A DNA stretch of 64,000 bases from Neoarius graeffei (GCF_027579695.1 NC_083570.1:10407051-10471050); one strand, 5' to 3'; positions 32,617 to 43,650 are shown, counted from the stretch's first letter. Notes: generated by a model not told the origin, from the sequence alone. Numbers and translations are program-made.

Positions 32617-34662
32617 AATGTTCACTAACTGATCTGGGCTGGGTTTCCCGAAAGCCTCTTAAGGCCAAGAAAGTTTTAAATTACCTCTTAAGATCCATCA
32701 TCAAGCTAATGTGGTTTTCCCGAACATCGTAGCACAAGTCGTCCTTTAGTTTGCTCGGAATTTACGAGAGACCCGGAGCACTCATTCGAAACAAAGAGCG
32801 ACTCGCTCGCTGCCGAATCCACAGAATGCGCATGCGGCTCTGAGGGACTCTCACAGTCAGCGGGGGAAACTGGGGTTGAATCTGCTGGTGGTGTTCAATT
32901 AGTTTTCTTGTACATTGCAAGAACATCGAGTTAATTATCAGAGGTGGACAGGAACGAAGTACATTTACTTGAGTTCTGTACTGAAGTACACTTTTTGAGT
33001 ATCTGTAATTTACTTGAGTATTTTTTTGGGGGAACTTTAACTTCACTCCATTTGAAAGACAAATATCGTACTTTTTACTCCACTACATTTCTATCAAGGT
33101 CCTCGTTAGTCATTACTATGAAGCAGCTTTGAAAGCGGATGTTTTTTTCTTTTCTAAAACGTGATTGGTTTTTCCGCAGGTGACACTGAGACAGTCTATC
33201 AGTAATCACTAGGGTCATGTCACGTCCATAGACTGGATAAAATCAAGATCAATGATTTCTCCGCAGCATTATTTAACACGATCAGTTGATGGCAGAATGG
33301 AAGGAGGCGGTTCTTCTGGGGAATGCACACACCCACGGTTCTATCGCTAGAACCCATGATTCAGTTTTCTGAAAGGAATAAAGAGTCATTTTGCTTTAAA
33401 TGTTTGCTTTGGTTGTCTAAAACGGAGCACATCACAGCCTACAAAAACTTGCCATCCCACCTGTGGAAGCATATTGAGGGATATAAACGTTTTATTAGCT
33501 TGCAGTGAAGTTGTCTGTGCATTTAGAGTTAGCAATAGTGTTGAAATAGCTATGCAGTCTGATTAGTCAAATGATTTTCTGTGGATTTGCCCGCCAAGTT
33601 GCCATAGTCTTGTCCATGGCTAATGTTTACACATAGCTAGTTAACTTGGACACTGTTAGTTATGTCCAATACGATTGCCTTTAGCAGCTACTAACGCCTA
33701 TATCGGGGACGCGAACTGCAAAGACGCTCTTTGTCCTGTTGCTCTTTAGACTCCTTCTTACGAGTGAGTTCGGAAAAACCACGTAGAGAGACAACATTCG
33801 TTCCTTCAGAGTCTCTCAACTCTCTCTTTTGGTCTGAAGGGCAACATTATCAGGAAACCCACCCCGAACCAGATTACGACCATCACTGAAGATAAATTTA
33901 ACACACTGTTCACCAGAACACAGACAATTTTAATCAGCTTTTACAGAATCCTTCTGATTGATACACACATTGAAATTAAAGTTCAAATCATATCACTGAC
34001 TAAAGGACCTGTTTCTAGATGGGAAACTATAATTAAGATGATTTAATTCTGGAAAGATTTCTAGTTCTCACCTGTTTCTCAGCTCTTTCTGCTGCGGCTG
34101 TGACGGTGTCGTGACCTTTGTGATGATCCATTGTACACAAATAACAGATGCAGGTTTGATCAGTACGACAGTAGATCTCAATCAGCTTGTTATGTTCAGA
34201 GCAGATCTTCTCTTGGAGTTTTGCTGAGGCTTCAATTAATGTGTGTTTTTTCAAAGCAGGAAGTTCAAGATGAGGTTTCAGATGAGTTTCACAATAAGAA
34301 GCCAAACACATCAGACAGGACTTGACAGCTTTGTGTTTTCTCCCGGTGCAGAAATCACACTCCACATCTCCAGGTCCAGCGTAACAGCGAGCAGGAGAAG
34401 CAGCTTGGACTTCAGTCTTCTTCAGTTTCTCCACCACTTCATCCAGCATGTTGTTTCTGCGTAGAACAGGCCTTGTCGTGAAAGTGTCTCTGCACTGAGG
34501 ACAGCTGTAGACGCCCTTCTGATCTTCCTGATCCCAGCAGCCATTAATACACACCTTACAGAAACTGTGACCACAGGAGATAGTCACCGGATCCTTCAGG
34601 AGATCCAGACACACTGGACACATGAACTGGTCCTGAGCTACTGAAATACTGGCCTCGGCCAT
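30318..34662 (-). CDS. TRIM-C: complete finTRIM-like E3 ligase (RING, B-boxes, coiled coil, PRY-SPRY)
   Basis: Likely cytosolic RING E3 ubiquitin ligase of the fish TRIM expansion (finTRIM/TRIM25-like), with roles in innate immunity known for the family. Six exons on the minus strand: 34662-34072 (591 nt), 32463-32368 (96), 32241-32008 (234), 31875-31704 (172), 31505-31446 (60), 30850-30318 (533). The sum is 1686 nt, 561 residues, in frame, all with GT-AG borders. RING C3HC4: C15, C18, C30, H32, C35, C38, C54, C57. B-boxes about 100-190 (CDFC, CLMC, then EIYCRTDQTCICYLC). Coiled coil about 198-310. PRY starts LTLDPNTV; SPRY has [24 protein letters not shown] and QPLYAGFWL. The start is MAEAS, following GAAAATGG; the open frame runs further upstream but MAEAS matches TRIM-B. 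No damage seen. Confidence 0.9.
31411..31434 (+). repeat. (GT)12 microsatellite
   Basis: Uninterrupted GT tract in the last intron of TRIM-C, just downstream of exon 5. Confidence 0.95.
32571..32602 (+). repeat. (GT)n microsatellite
   Basis: GT tract followed by a short GA run, in TRIM-C intron 1. Confidence 0.95.
32939..33655 (+). mobile_element. hAT-like element with BED-finger relic
   Basis: It starts CAGAGGTGGACAGGAACGAA, the same family as the terminus at 15649. TTAATTAT (32931-32938) and TTAGTTAT (33656-33663) could be an 8-bp duplication with one mismatch. Inside, 33323-33508 encodes a BED-finger relic (CFKCLL..TEHITAYKN..LWKHI) with a lost cysteine. The right terminus is diverged. 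Confidence 0.5.
33380..33508 (+). pseudogene. BED zinc-finger relic of a hAT transposase
   Basis: The frame has CFKCLLWLSKTEHITAYKN then LPSHLWKHIEGYK. The CxxC and HxxxxH ligand pairs resemble the BED finger of ZBED/ZNF862-type hAT transposases; the second CxxC cysteine context is altered. The rest of the transposase is absent and the frame ends at 33508. Confidence 0.55.
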
Positions 34663-35334
34663 TTTCCTGAAATCGCAACGAGAGAGAGAGAGATCAGTTT
34701 TGTTTTCTCTGAAATGACAAGTTACTTCCTGGTTCTGTGTGTGAAAGAGAGAGGAGGAGCACAAACACAGAGAGATCATGAGCACTCCTCTATTAACCAT
34801 TTCATCTCCCTTCAGTGCAGAAATTTAACCCATGTAGCTGGACTGATTAGGATTAATTTCATGAAATACTCACAGAATGGATCTTAATTTTCTGGACTTT
34901 TCCACCTACTGACACCTCAAGCACAACTTTCAGCCTTGTTGATAAATTACAATTGTTTCACTTGAACAGCTTTTTCCTCGTGACATCTTTAAACTGATCT
35001 TCATCCCTAAAGAATGTTGGAGCCATTTTAAAAGTGAGGAGGACGCAGCTGTCAGGAAGGAAAACCATATTTTATTGATTTCGCATTGTTTATTACGAAA
35101 AGAAATCACAAAAGTGGACCTTTTTTTCAACATAATCTCCATTTCACTCAGTATGAGTGCTCCAGGCTTAACAAGATCCTGAACTCTTCATGACCTGCTG
35201 TTTGTGGAAACTAATCCACTTTGTGTTGATTCACATCCCACCACCTCATTGCAGATTAGTTTCCTGGAGCAGCATGCCTCATCCTGTTTTATTCCTTACA
35301 TCATGATTTATCAAGAACATTATTCCTGGTCGAT
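34663..35334. other. 5' flank of TRIM-C
   Basis: Promoter and 5' UTR region of TRIM-C are expected here. No TATA box could be assigned with confidence. No other gene seen. Confidence 0.4.
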
Positions 35335-35757
35335 GAAGAATTCTTTCTCATGAACAGATTGTTGAGATGGAAATGAAGTTGGTAGATGAATATGTTTGAG
35401 ATCAGAGATCCTGAGTCGCCTCAATCAGTCATTAGACGTGTCTTTGAGAAGTAGGAGAACACTGGAGAACCAGGAGGAAACCCACACTGACACGGGTCAT
35501 TTTACCTTTGGGTCATTTTAACATTGTTAACAGACTGAAATGAATCTCCTGAAAGGCAGAAGAAAGAAATCTGCTCGTAGTGTTAACACAAGACTTGATC
35601 TAATCCCAGTCAGTGCAGGGCTCAAACCCCATCCACCAGAAATATCATTAAAATCAAAGGGAAAGGCAGAGATGAGGCGAGATCATCAACAGGAGATCTA
35701 TCCAGAATAAACACGGCTCACAACTGAGGAGATTTACTAACACACTGGAAGGGTTCA
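35335..35757 (+). repeat. Low-copy block, copy 2 of 3
   Basis: Matches 26580-27000 and 63300-63720. It lies upstream of TRIM-C and downstream of A and B, so a further duplicated unit once stood here. The Tc1 element at 35850 separates it from the continuation at 37500. Confidence 0.8.
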
Positions 35758-35849
35758 CAGTAACTTCTTCTTTCTTGTGTTGAAAGGCAGTCAGCATCCT
35801 TATTGTTGCATTGCTGCCACCTTCTGGATCAATTCCTTGCACCATTATA

Positions 35850-37499
35850 CAGTGTCTTGCAAAAGTATTCATCCCCCTTGGTGTTTGTCCTGTTTTGTCG
35901 CATTACAAGCTGGAATTAAAATGGATGTTTTGGAGGGTTAGCACCATTTGATTTACAAACCATGCCAACCACTTAAAAGGTGAAAATTGTTGTTTTATTG
36001 TGACACAAACAATATTTAAGATAAAAAAGACAGAAATCTGGAGTGTGCATAAGAATTCACCCTCAAAGTCAATACTTTGTAGAGACACCTTTTGCTGCAA
36101 TTACAGCTGCAAGTCTCTTGGGGTATGTCTCTATTAGCTTAGCACATCTAGCTCCTGGGATTTTTGCCCATTCCTCAAGGCAAAACTGCTCCAACTCCTT
36201 CAAGTTAGATGGGTTGCATTGGTGTACAGCAATCTTCAAGTTATGCCACAGATTCTCAATTGGATTGAGGTCTAGGCTTTGATGAGGCCATTCCAAGATA
36301 TTGAAATGTTTCCCTTTAAACCACTCCAGTGTAGCTTTAGCAGTATGTTTAGGATCGTTGTCCTGCTGGAATGTGAACTTTTGTCTCAGTCTCAAACCTC
36401 TGGCTGACTCAAACAGGTTTTCCTCCAGAATTGCCCTGTATTTAGTGCCATCCATCTTTCCTTCAGTCCTGACCAGCTTTCCTGTCCCTGCAGACAAAAA
36501 AGATCCCCACAGCATGATGCTGCCACCACCATGCTTCACTGTAAGAATGGTGTTCTCAGGGTGATGGGTTTGCGCCACACAGGGTGATGGGTTTGTGTTT
36601 CCCATGATGGCCAAAAAGATCAATTTTGGTCTCATCTGACCAGAGAATCTTCTTCCATGTGTTTGGGGAGTCTGCCACATGCTGTTGGGCAAACTCCAAA
36701 CATGTTTTTTCTTCTTATTTTTTTTTTCTGTAAGTAATGGCTTTTTTTTCCTGGCCACTCTTCCATAAAGCCCCGCCCACTCTGTGAAGTGTATGACTTA
36801 AAGTGGTCCTATGGACAGATACTCCCATCTCCGCTGTGGATCTTTGCAGCTCCTTCAGTGTTATCGTTGGTGTCTTTGTTGCATCTCTGATTAATGCCCT
36901 CCTTCCCCGGTCTGTGAGTTTTGTTGGGCGGGGCCTTCTCTTGTCAGGTTTGTAGTGGTGCCATATTCTTTCCATTTTGCTATAATGAATTTAATGGCAC
37001 GCCATGGGAAATTCAAAATTTGGGATATTTTTTATAACCCAACCCTGATCTATACTTCTCCATAACATTGTCTCTGACCTGTTTGGAGGCTCCTTGGTTT
37101 TCATGTTGTTTGTTTTGTCATGTTACAGAGTCAGGGTCCTTCCAGAATAGGTTGATTTATATAGACACCATGTGACAGATCATGTGACACTGTGATTGCA
37201 CACAGGTGGCTCTTAATCAACTAATTATGTGACTTATGAAGTGAATTGGTTGGACCAGCTCTTATTTAGGGGTTTCATATGAAAGGGGTGAATACATATG
37301 CACACTCCAGATTTCTGGGGTTTTTTCATCTTAATTATTGTATGTGTTACAATAATACAACAATTTTCACCTTTAAAGTGGTCGGCATGTTGTGTAAATC
37401 AAATGGTGCTAACCCTCCAAACATCCATTTTAATTCCAGCTTGTAAGGCGACAAAACAGGACAAACACCAAGGGGGATGAATACTTTTGCAAGACGCTG
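35850..37499 (-). mobile_element. Tc1-type transposon, 1.65 kb, about 200-bp inverted ends
   Basis: CAGTGTCTTGCAAAAGTATT at the left is matched by AATACTTTTGCAAGACGCTG at the right, with similarity inward for about 200 bp (CACTCCAGATTTCTG at both inner edges). TA precedes the left end (35848-35849); the right TA has become TC. The undisturbed paralogous sequence at about 28028 shows the pre-insertion site. The element interrupts the duplicated TRIM flank. Confidence 0.9.
36069..36975 (-). pseudogene. Tc1 transposase, frameshifted
   Basis: The N-terminal frame (36975-36715) carries the paired-like helix-turn-helix block ([18 protein letters not shown]). The catalytic frame (36758-36069) carries [25 protein letters not shown] (second D) and [10 protein letters not shown] (third acidic residue, E). 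The first catalytic D (in WSDETKID) is read only in another frame near 36635, so at least one frameshift separates domains. The protein would not be made intact. DD34E-type catalysis is known for this family. Confidence 0.85.
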
Positions 37500-38212
37500 T
37501 CCAGCAGCTTGCGGACATCCTGACCTCAGTATTAAAAGCTTCTGTCTGAAAATGAGTTCAGCACAGAAACTTCATTGCTGGGGGAAACTTTATTCTCCTG
37601 TGCTCTTCTCCACGTTGCTACCCCTTCTTGCTCCCTCCGATCCTCCTCCTCCATCATCTTTTATTCTGCAAAGCTTTGATTGTAATACTTGAATAAAAAT
37701 CCCAAACTCACAGATAAACCTGGATTTATAAGGTTCTAAAAAAAGTAAATTTTATTCAATGAAACACAACATGCATTTAATACAATTCAATACAACCTCT
37801 CTCTCTGTCTCTTTCTCTCTCTCTTTTCTCTCCAAGTCTTCATAACGGATCACCACCAGAACATTAGTGCATCGATGTTAACTGGACTTCCTGCATGTTT
37901 GCACCACCTTGATAACTGAAGCTTGATTGTGCATTTTCTGAATCATTTAATGAAACGATGTCAGCTGTATGTAATTCGGCTAAAAAGGAGCAAAAAACAA
38001 ACAAACAGTGACGAGCCATTTGGGAGCTGAACAAGTCAATTCTGACTGTAAATAGATGTTCAGTCCACATTATGTAGAACATTTTGGAATCATTGTTCAA
38101 TTCACTGCTTATTCATGCAGTGTGACATCCTCACGATACACAACAAGATCTGTTTTTTGTCTTGTTAACTTCAAGAGAGAGAAAAAAGGAGGCTGGTGAG
38201 GGAACAACTCAC
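37500..38212. other. Duplicated TRIM flank, then pyrimidine-rich and unassigned sequence
   Basis: 37515-37690 matches 28037-28170 and 37687-37737 matches 30085-30140. A CT-rich tract lies at 37797-37835. No gene seen. Confidence 0.45.
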
Positions 38213-38356
38213 TTATAGCTGCTATAGAGAGCGTGCACGTGACATCACGAGGTCACATGATATTTGTTTATCCGCCATTTTGGACGGCAAGGTCGCGCAT
38301 AGAACTTAGACAAACCCGTTCTAATTTTCAAGTGTGTGGGAGTAGATCTTTCAAGA

Positions 38357-38534
38357 ATGGTTATATCTTGTTCAGCATTTGGTTGTACCAATAGACAGGG
38401 CCAAAAGGAGGGCCTGTCATTTTATAGATTCCCCGCAGACGAGGAGAGACGCGCAAAATGGGTGTCCGCTGTGCGAAGAGAAAACTGGAACCCCAGTTCT
38501 ACCAGCCGAATTTGTAGTGAACACTTCATATCAG
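38357..38534 (+). CDS. THAP-domain first exon
   Basis: Encodes most of a C2CH THAP zinc finger, a DNA-binding domain. The ATG at 38357 begins MVISCSAFGCTNRQ (zinc ligands CxxxxC) and continues LSFYRFPADEERRAKWVSAV, with the invariant FP and W, then ICSEHFISG with the CxxH pair. The exon ends at a GTAGGT donor in phase 1, at the same position (HFI.G) as the exon at 44417-44600. The AVPT box and later exons were not found before 39690. It is open and undamaged over 59 codons, but it lies in an insertion unit, so it is more likely transposon coding sequence than a host gene. Confidence 0.65.
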
Positions 38535-39052
38535 GTAGGTGTAATCTTCTAATTCAATACTCCTAGTACATCTGTTAAGTTGATTTTCGTATTGAATGAT
38601 AACTGCATACTTAGAAACTAGACAGTCTCTAACGTTTAAAATGGCTATGCCTAGCCCTACTACCCTGGCCTAGTCTATGACAATGTTTTATCTTTTTGGC
38701 TCATATATGCCTTTGAAAGGCCAATCTATAGTAGGGATGGCGAAAACTAAAAAAAATCTTGACCGACCACCGAGCCTCATTAGCCGGTTAAAGTAGGTTA
38801 ACCTTTGAGTTTAAACAGGGATGCAAACGGCGGATGCGCCTTTTGCACGGCTGAATCGCGCAGATCCGATTTGGGGGGGGCGTTGGAGTGTCTGAATAAT
38901 TTCATCAAAGTAAATTATATATTAAAATTACTAAATGAGCAAATGCTGTTACAGTCCATGAAACATAGGAAGTATTAGTATGAGAAGAAGGCAGTTGGTT
39001 AGAAAGCTGCGCACATTTGCGCAGCTTCCGCGCAGGTGCGCGCAGCTGTTTT

Positions 39053-39570
39053 TCAGACAAAAACATACATATTTACAACCCTGTCATTATCTGGAACTGA
39101 GTTTAGATTACGAACATTCTTAAGATAAAACGTCCTGCATAGTCTCTTTATGATAAACGTCTTAATGCCACTTACCCGTGAGGTTATCAAGTAGACTTCT
39201 TTCTTCGGAACCTTCCAGAGGTATAGTTGGGATACCCATCCCACAACAAAATATTTATAAGCTTCCAGGCTCTTGTAAGCTTTGAGGGCTTTGCCAGTGT
39301 AACACGATTAACAAGAAAATTGTAAATGTCGTGGTAGGCCAGATCGGGCAAATCGCCGGCACCGCAGCTCCGAATTTCCCTGAACAAGGATTGCGGCAAG
39401 TTGTACGGATCTGCAATCCCCAACCTGGAACACTTTTCCACGTAACGCTGCCTCACGTCACCTTCAAGATGCTGAACAAACTTAGACAAGTAATCGCGCG
39501 ATGTAGATGGGGTATTTTCCGAATTTTCTTGGGGATTACTCCCTGGATCCATTACGCTCGCGCAAGGTAA
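39053..39570 (-). pseudogene. ORF related to N-termini of fish SWIM/YqaJ-type proteins, frameshifted
   Basis: Minus-strand frame: MDPGSNPQEN start near 39552, then LSKFVQHLEGD and LPDLAYHDIYNFLVNRV. In the next frame it continues KAYKSLEAYKYFVVGWVSQL and VPKKEVYLIT. The pattern of a D-x-Y-N-x-L-V block followed by AYKSLEAY..GWV is familiar from large fish proteins with SWIM and YqaJ-exonuclease domains; I recognise the pattern but not a named gene. A frameshift lies near 39285. No SWIM or YqaJ domain follows before the insertion ends. Confidence 0.45.
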
Positions 39571-39736
39571 ACTATCCTGATGCCGTCCAATGTGGCGGAG
39601 TACACACGTGCGGGTCACGTGACTGCACATCCTCTATAACGATAGTGACGACAGGCTCTAACTCATTTCCTGGACGTTCCACAACATTAAATGTAGTTAT
39701 AAATGGATAAAGAGTATGATGTGTCATTTTGTACAC

Positions 39737-40435
39737 TGAAAAATACAACGGCAATTCCAGAAAAGTTGGGACGCTGTGTAAACTGGAAATAAAAAGAGAA
39801 TGCGATAATTTGCAAATCATGGAAACCCGATATTTCATTGAAAATAGTACAAAGACAACATTTCAAATGTTGAAACTGAGAAATTTTATTGTTTTTTGAA
39901 AAATATACACTCATTTTGAATTTGATGTCAGCAAAATGGTTCAAGAAAGTTCAAGAAAGAATGGGGTGTGTTTACTACTGTGTTGCATCACCTCTACTTT
40001 TAACAATTCTCTGTTAACATTTGGGAACTGAGGAGACCAATTGCTGTAGTTTTGAAAGAGAAATGTTGTCCCATTCTTGCCTGATATACACTTTCAGCTG
40101 CTCAAAAGTTTGCACTCTCCTTTGTCATATTTTGTGCTTCATAATGCACCAAATGTTTCCAATGGGAGACAGGTCTGGACTGCAGCAGGTCAGTTTAGCA
40201 CCCAGACACTTTTACTACAGAGCCATGCAGTTTTAATATGCGCAGAAAGCGGTTTGGCGTTGTCTCGCTGAAAGAAGGAAGGCCTTCCCTGAAAAAGATT
40301 TTGTCTGGATGGCAGCATATTGCTCTGAAACGTGTTTATAGAGGAGCTTTCGCATGGGCCGAAAATCTGGAAACCCATCGAGTACACACAGGGATCCCAG
40401 CCGTGTTTGTCCAAAATAAGTAAACAAATTTTATA
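39737..40435 (+). mobile_element. Non-autonomous DNA transposon, copy 1
   Basis: The left end is CGGCAATTCCAGAAAAGTTGGGACGC without its last base, running in to CAGTTTCAACATTTG-like sequence. A second copy in opposite orientation lies at about 51450-52047. The family is a common fish repeat, not named here. ORFs in it are chance. Confidence 0.7.
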
Positions 40436-40870
40436 TATGTGCAAATACAATGAAGGAACAGTAATGGTATGAGTGTCAAATTAATGAAAATTATTTAACA
40501 TGAGAACAAACGAAGAAGACATTTTTAACATTTTGAGTCATATGATTAGCACTGTAGTGCTGCCTGTTTTTAGTCTACAATGCTCGTTGTCAAATCTCAC
40601 ATCAGTCAATATAAATCTTTTTTTTGTTATAAAATCAGTAAAAATAACATACAGTGGTGCTTGAAAGTTTGTGAACCCTTTAGAATTTTCTATATTTCTG
40701 CATAAATATGACTGAAAACATCATCAGATTTTCACACAAGTCCTAAAAGTAGATAAAGAGAACCCAGTCAAACAATGAGGCAAAAATATTATACTTGGTC
40801 ATTTATTTATTGAGGAAAATGATCCAATATTACATATCTGTGAGTGGCAAAAGTATGTGAACCTTTGCTT

Positions 40871-41598
40871 TCAGTATCTGGTGTGACCCCATTGTGCAGC
40901 AATAACTACAACTAAACGCTTCCGGTAACTGTTGATCAGTCCTGCACACCAGCTTGGAGGAATTTTAGCCCATTCCTCCATACAGAACAGCTTCAACTCT
41001 GGGATGTTGGTGGGTTTCCTCACATGAACTGCTCGCTTCAGGTCCTTCCACAATATTTTGATTGGATTAAGGTCAGGACTTTGACTTGGCCATTCCAAAA
41101 CATTAACTTTATTCTTCTTTAACCATTCTTTGGTAGAACGACTTATGTGCTTAGGGTTGTTGTCTTGCTGCATGACCCACCTTCTTTTGAGATTCAGTTC
41201 ATGGACAGATGTCCTGACATTTTCCTTTAGAATTCGCTGGTATAATTCAGAATTCATTGTTCCATCAATGATGGCAAGCCGTCCTGGCCCAGATGCAGCA
41301 AAACAGCCCCAAATCATGATACTTCCACCACCATGTTTCACAGATGGGATAAGGTTCTTATGCTGGAATGCAGTGTTTTCCTTTCTCCAAACATAACGCT
41401 TCTCATTTAAACCAAAAAGTTCTATTTTGGTCTCATCTGTCCACAAAACATATTTCCAATAGCCTTCTGGCTTGTCCACGTGATCTTTAGCAAACTGCAG
41501 ATGAGCAGCAATGTTCTTTTTGGAGAGCAGTGACCTTCTCCTTGCAACCTTGCCATGCACACCATTGTTGTTCAGTGTTCTCCTGATGGTGGACTCAT
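40871..41598 (-). pseudogene. Tc1 transposase, catalytic half, E to K change
   Basis: The open frame of 229 residues contains the first D in [26 protein letters not shown], the second D in QQDNNPKHISR and SPDLNPIKILW. The third catalytic residue, normally E in NPIENLW, is K (NPIKILW), so catalysis would be lost. The DNA-binding half is 1.75 kb away across an insertion. The C-terminus (IAAQWGHTRY) is complete. Confidence 0.85.
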
Positions 41599-41667
41599 GA
41601 ACATGTAGGTGTATTATGTTTATGTGTATGTAGATTGGTGTTAAGTGATCAATCTTTAATAATTAAA

Positions 41668-41795
41668 TTGAATCAATCCCATTGAATCATTTAATTTGAA
41701 TCATTTGAATTTAATCATACCATTGAATCAGTCTCATTGAATTGTTTAAATTGAATCGTTTAAATTGAATCATTTAAATTGAATCATTTCGTGAA
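41668..41795 (+). repeat. Short tandem-like ATTGAATCATTTAA units
   Basis: Variants of TTTAAATTGAATCA recur about eight times with irregular spacing. Confidence 0.8.
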
Positions 41796-42116
41796 TCACT
41801 TACCAAGCTGCAGCTAATAGTATTCATATACACCTTAAGAGCTCTTTTGAGATATGGGCAACTTCAAGAAGTATCGGAACAGCAGACAAACACACACAGT
41901 TTCAATAATAATGGAATTTATTATAACAAAGATAAAAATTGAATAGCAGCAGATGAAATCTTCTGTAAACAGTGTGTGTGTGTGTGTGTGAGTAGACAAA
42001 AGATTAGCTTTGTAGGCTAATTAGACAAAGGAAAGCTAGCTAGCATGTGTTTGTGTGTAAACAAATGATTAGCTTTGTGTGCTAACTAGACAAAGGAAGG
42101 CTAGCTAACATGTGCT

Positions 42117-42222
42117 TTTGAGGCCCAGTAGCCACATGGTGTTTTGAGGCCTAGTAGCCACGTGGTGTTTTTGAGGCCTAGTAGCCACGTGGTGTTTTTG
42201 AGGCCTAGTAGCCACGTGGTTG
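42117..42222 (+). repeat. Tandem repeat GAGGCC(T/C)AGTAGCCACGTGGT
   Basis: Four units of about 27-30 bp with GAGGCC-AGTAGCCAC-TGGTGTTTT. A related single unit lies at 42472-42500. Confidence 0.88.
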
Positions 42223-43392
42223 TGTGTGAGCGTGTGTGTGATAACAAAATTAAATGTTAACAATTAAAATGCATTCAAATGGTCATCCGTGATATATGTA
42301 GATTTGAATGTGGGCACGGGAGAGTGTGCTATAAAGGTTGAATTGAATCAGGACTTAGAATATTATCTAAAGTTGAGACAAAAGACCTCGTGATAAAGAA
42401 CAAGGGGGTTACCACGTGTCTCCTTACAGAACAAAGAGAGTTAGCTCTGGTTTGCTAGCTAAAGCATTTGTGAGGCCTAGTGTGTGTGACCACGTGGTGA
42501 ATCCTGGTCCCTGGAGAAAAAAAGGGTTTCCCTAGACAGCTAACCCACTAGCTTTATAGTATTATTCAATTTACTGAAATCTTAATGAGGTCAAAATATG
42601 GGTAAATAATGAAATTAAAATGTTAGGAAGAAAGAGAGGGCATGCAAAACCTATCTATTAAACAATTGAGACCAAAAATAGAACAAATGATAGAAAACCA
42701 AAATCAGTGTGCACACTTAAACAATCCCTGAGTGTAAATTCACACTAAGTAAACAAACTAATTCCTAAGACTAGTCTTCTTGCCCAAACACCAGTCTTAC
42801 TTCAAAAATCTCGCCTTTTTGTAGAAAGCAGAGAATCCTGGGAGAGGGTAAGTTCACAGGAGCTCGGAAAAACTTCTGTGGGAAACAGAGGAGAGGCTTC
42901 GTAGCTCGTGGGAAGGAAAACTCTGATCAAACAACGTGCACTAGTTAGAAGGGTCCAGCCGCTTCTTAACTACAAATTAAACTGCCTTGGGCTGCAGTTT
43001 CGTACGTACTCATAAGGAATAACTGAAAACCGGTTATAACTCGCTTGAGTTAAAGATCGCGTGTTTCCGGAGTCTACCGTGATCAAGGGTAAACAAAAAG
43101 GAAAACGTGCTGAAACGTAGATCTTGCAAGAAAGAAGTCGTGGTTTTGGACGGTCCGATAGTGAGTGCCTCCTTTTAGGTCTGTTCTGTGTGGTTTCAGA
43201 TGCCAAAGAGAAAGATATGGCGGACTTCCAGGTCCTTTATGGAATCATGGAGGATGTGATGCAAGCGATCCCGCCCAGGCGTGACGTAGGTCAACGCGGA
43301 AGTTGGCTGGGAGTTGTAGTTCTTAGACAGTAGGTGGCAAACTGTACCTACAGACATTAACATTAGCCAATGTGAGAGAGGCCTTCAGTTGC

Positions 43393-43650
43393 TTAGAAGT
43401 TACCCTGGGGTCCTTTGTGACCTCGCCGACTATTACACGCCTTGCTCTTGGAGTGATCTTTGTTGGTCGACCACTCCTGGGGAGGGTAACAATGGTCTTG
43501 AATTTCCTCCATTTTGTTCACAATGTGTCTGACTGTGGATGGGTGGAGTCCAAACTCTTTAGAGATGGTTTTGTAACCTTTTCCAGCCTGATGAGCATCA
43601 AAAACGCTTTTTCTGAGGTCCTCAGAACTCTCCTTTGTTCGTGGCATGAT
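43393..43650 (-). pseudogene. Tc1 transposase, N-terminal DNA-binding half
   Basis: The frame starts at the ATG of MPRTKESSEDLRK and encodes the first helix-turn-helix of the Tc1 paired-like domain (GKGYKTISKEFGLHPSTVRH) with IVNKMEEI. It then shifts frame in the second subdomain. The catalytic half lies beyond the insertion at 40871-41598. Part of the same broken transposase gene. Confidence 0.82.

Larger units (their letters stand above)
32632..33870. mobile_element. Probable TIR element in TRIM-C intron 1, with nested hAT
   Basis: CTGGGCTGGGTTTCCCGAAAG at the left pairs loosely with the complement of CAGGAAACCCACCCCGAACC at the right. The inner part of each arm has similar TTAAGA/GTCTTA-type sequence. 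No target duplication was found. The nested hAT-like element is at 32939-33655. Confidence 0.4.
38213..39690. mobile_element. Insertion unit with THAP exon and opposing ORF (Kolobok/P-like, uncertain)
   Basis: The flanks (GGCTGGTGAGGGAACAACT before, TGTAGTTATAAATGGATAAA after) are contiguous at 53531-53570, so this 1.48-kb block is an insertion. TTAA stands at the right edge (39687-39690), TTAT at the left, and TTAA is present at the matching empty position: consistent with TTAA target use. Diverged inverted edges share GTGCACGTGAC/GTCACGTGA and CCGCCA...TTGGACGGCA. A THAP exon reads inward from the left, and another ORF reads inward from the right. Confidence 0.5.
41604..43353. repeat. Putative solo LTR, 1.75 kb, inside Tc1
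   Basis: The inserted block begins TGTAGGT and ends ACCTACA, a perfect 7-bp inverted repeat with TG...CA ends. Flanks AACA (41600-41603) and GACA (43354-43357) fit a 4-bp duplication with one change, as for endogenous retroviruses. No gag, pol or env coding was seen. Near 41670-41790 GAATCATTTAAATT-like units repeat; at 42120-42220 GAGGCCTAGTAGCCACGTGG units repeat. It could instead be another element type with similar ends. Confidence 0.5.

Noticed and set aside
34663-34800. N-terminal extension of TRIM-C (a hydrophobic leader)
   Set aside because: The frame is open but the MAEAS start is shared with TRIM-B, has a better context, and TRIM proteins of this type have no signal peptide.
36301-36564. 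Plus-strand 87-residue ORF inside the first Tc1
   Set aside because: Antisense shadow of the transposase.
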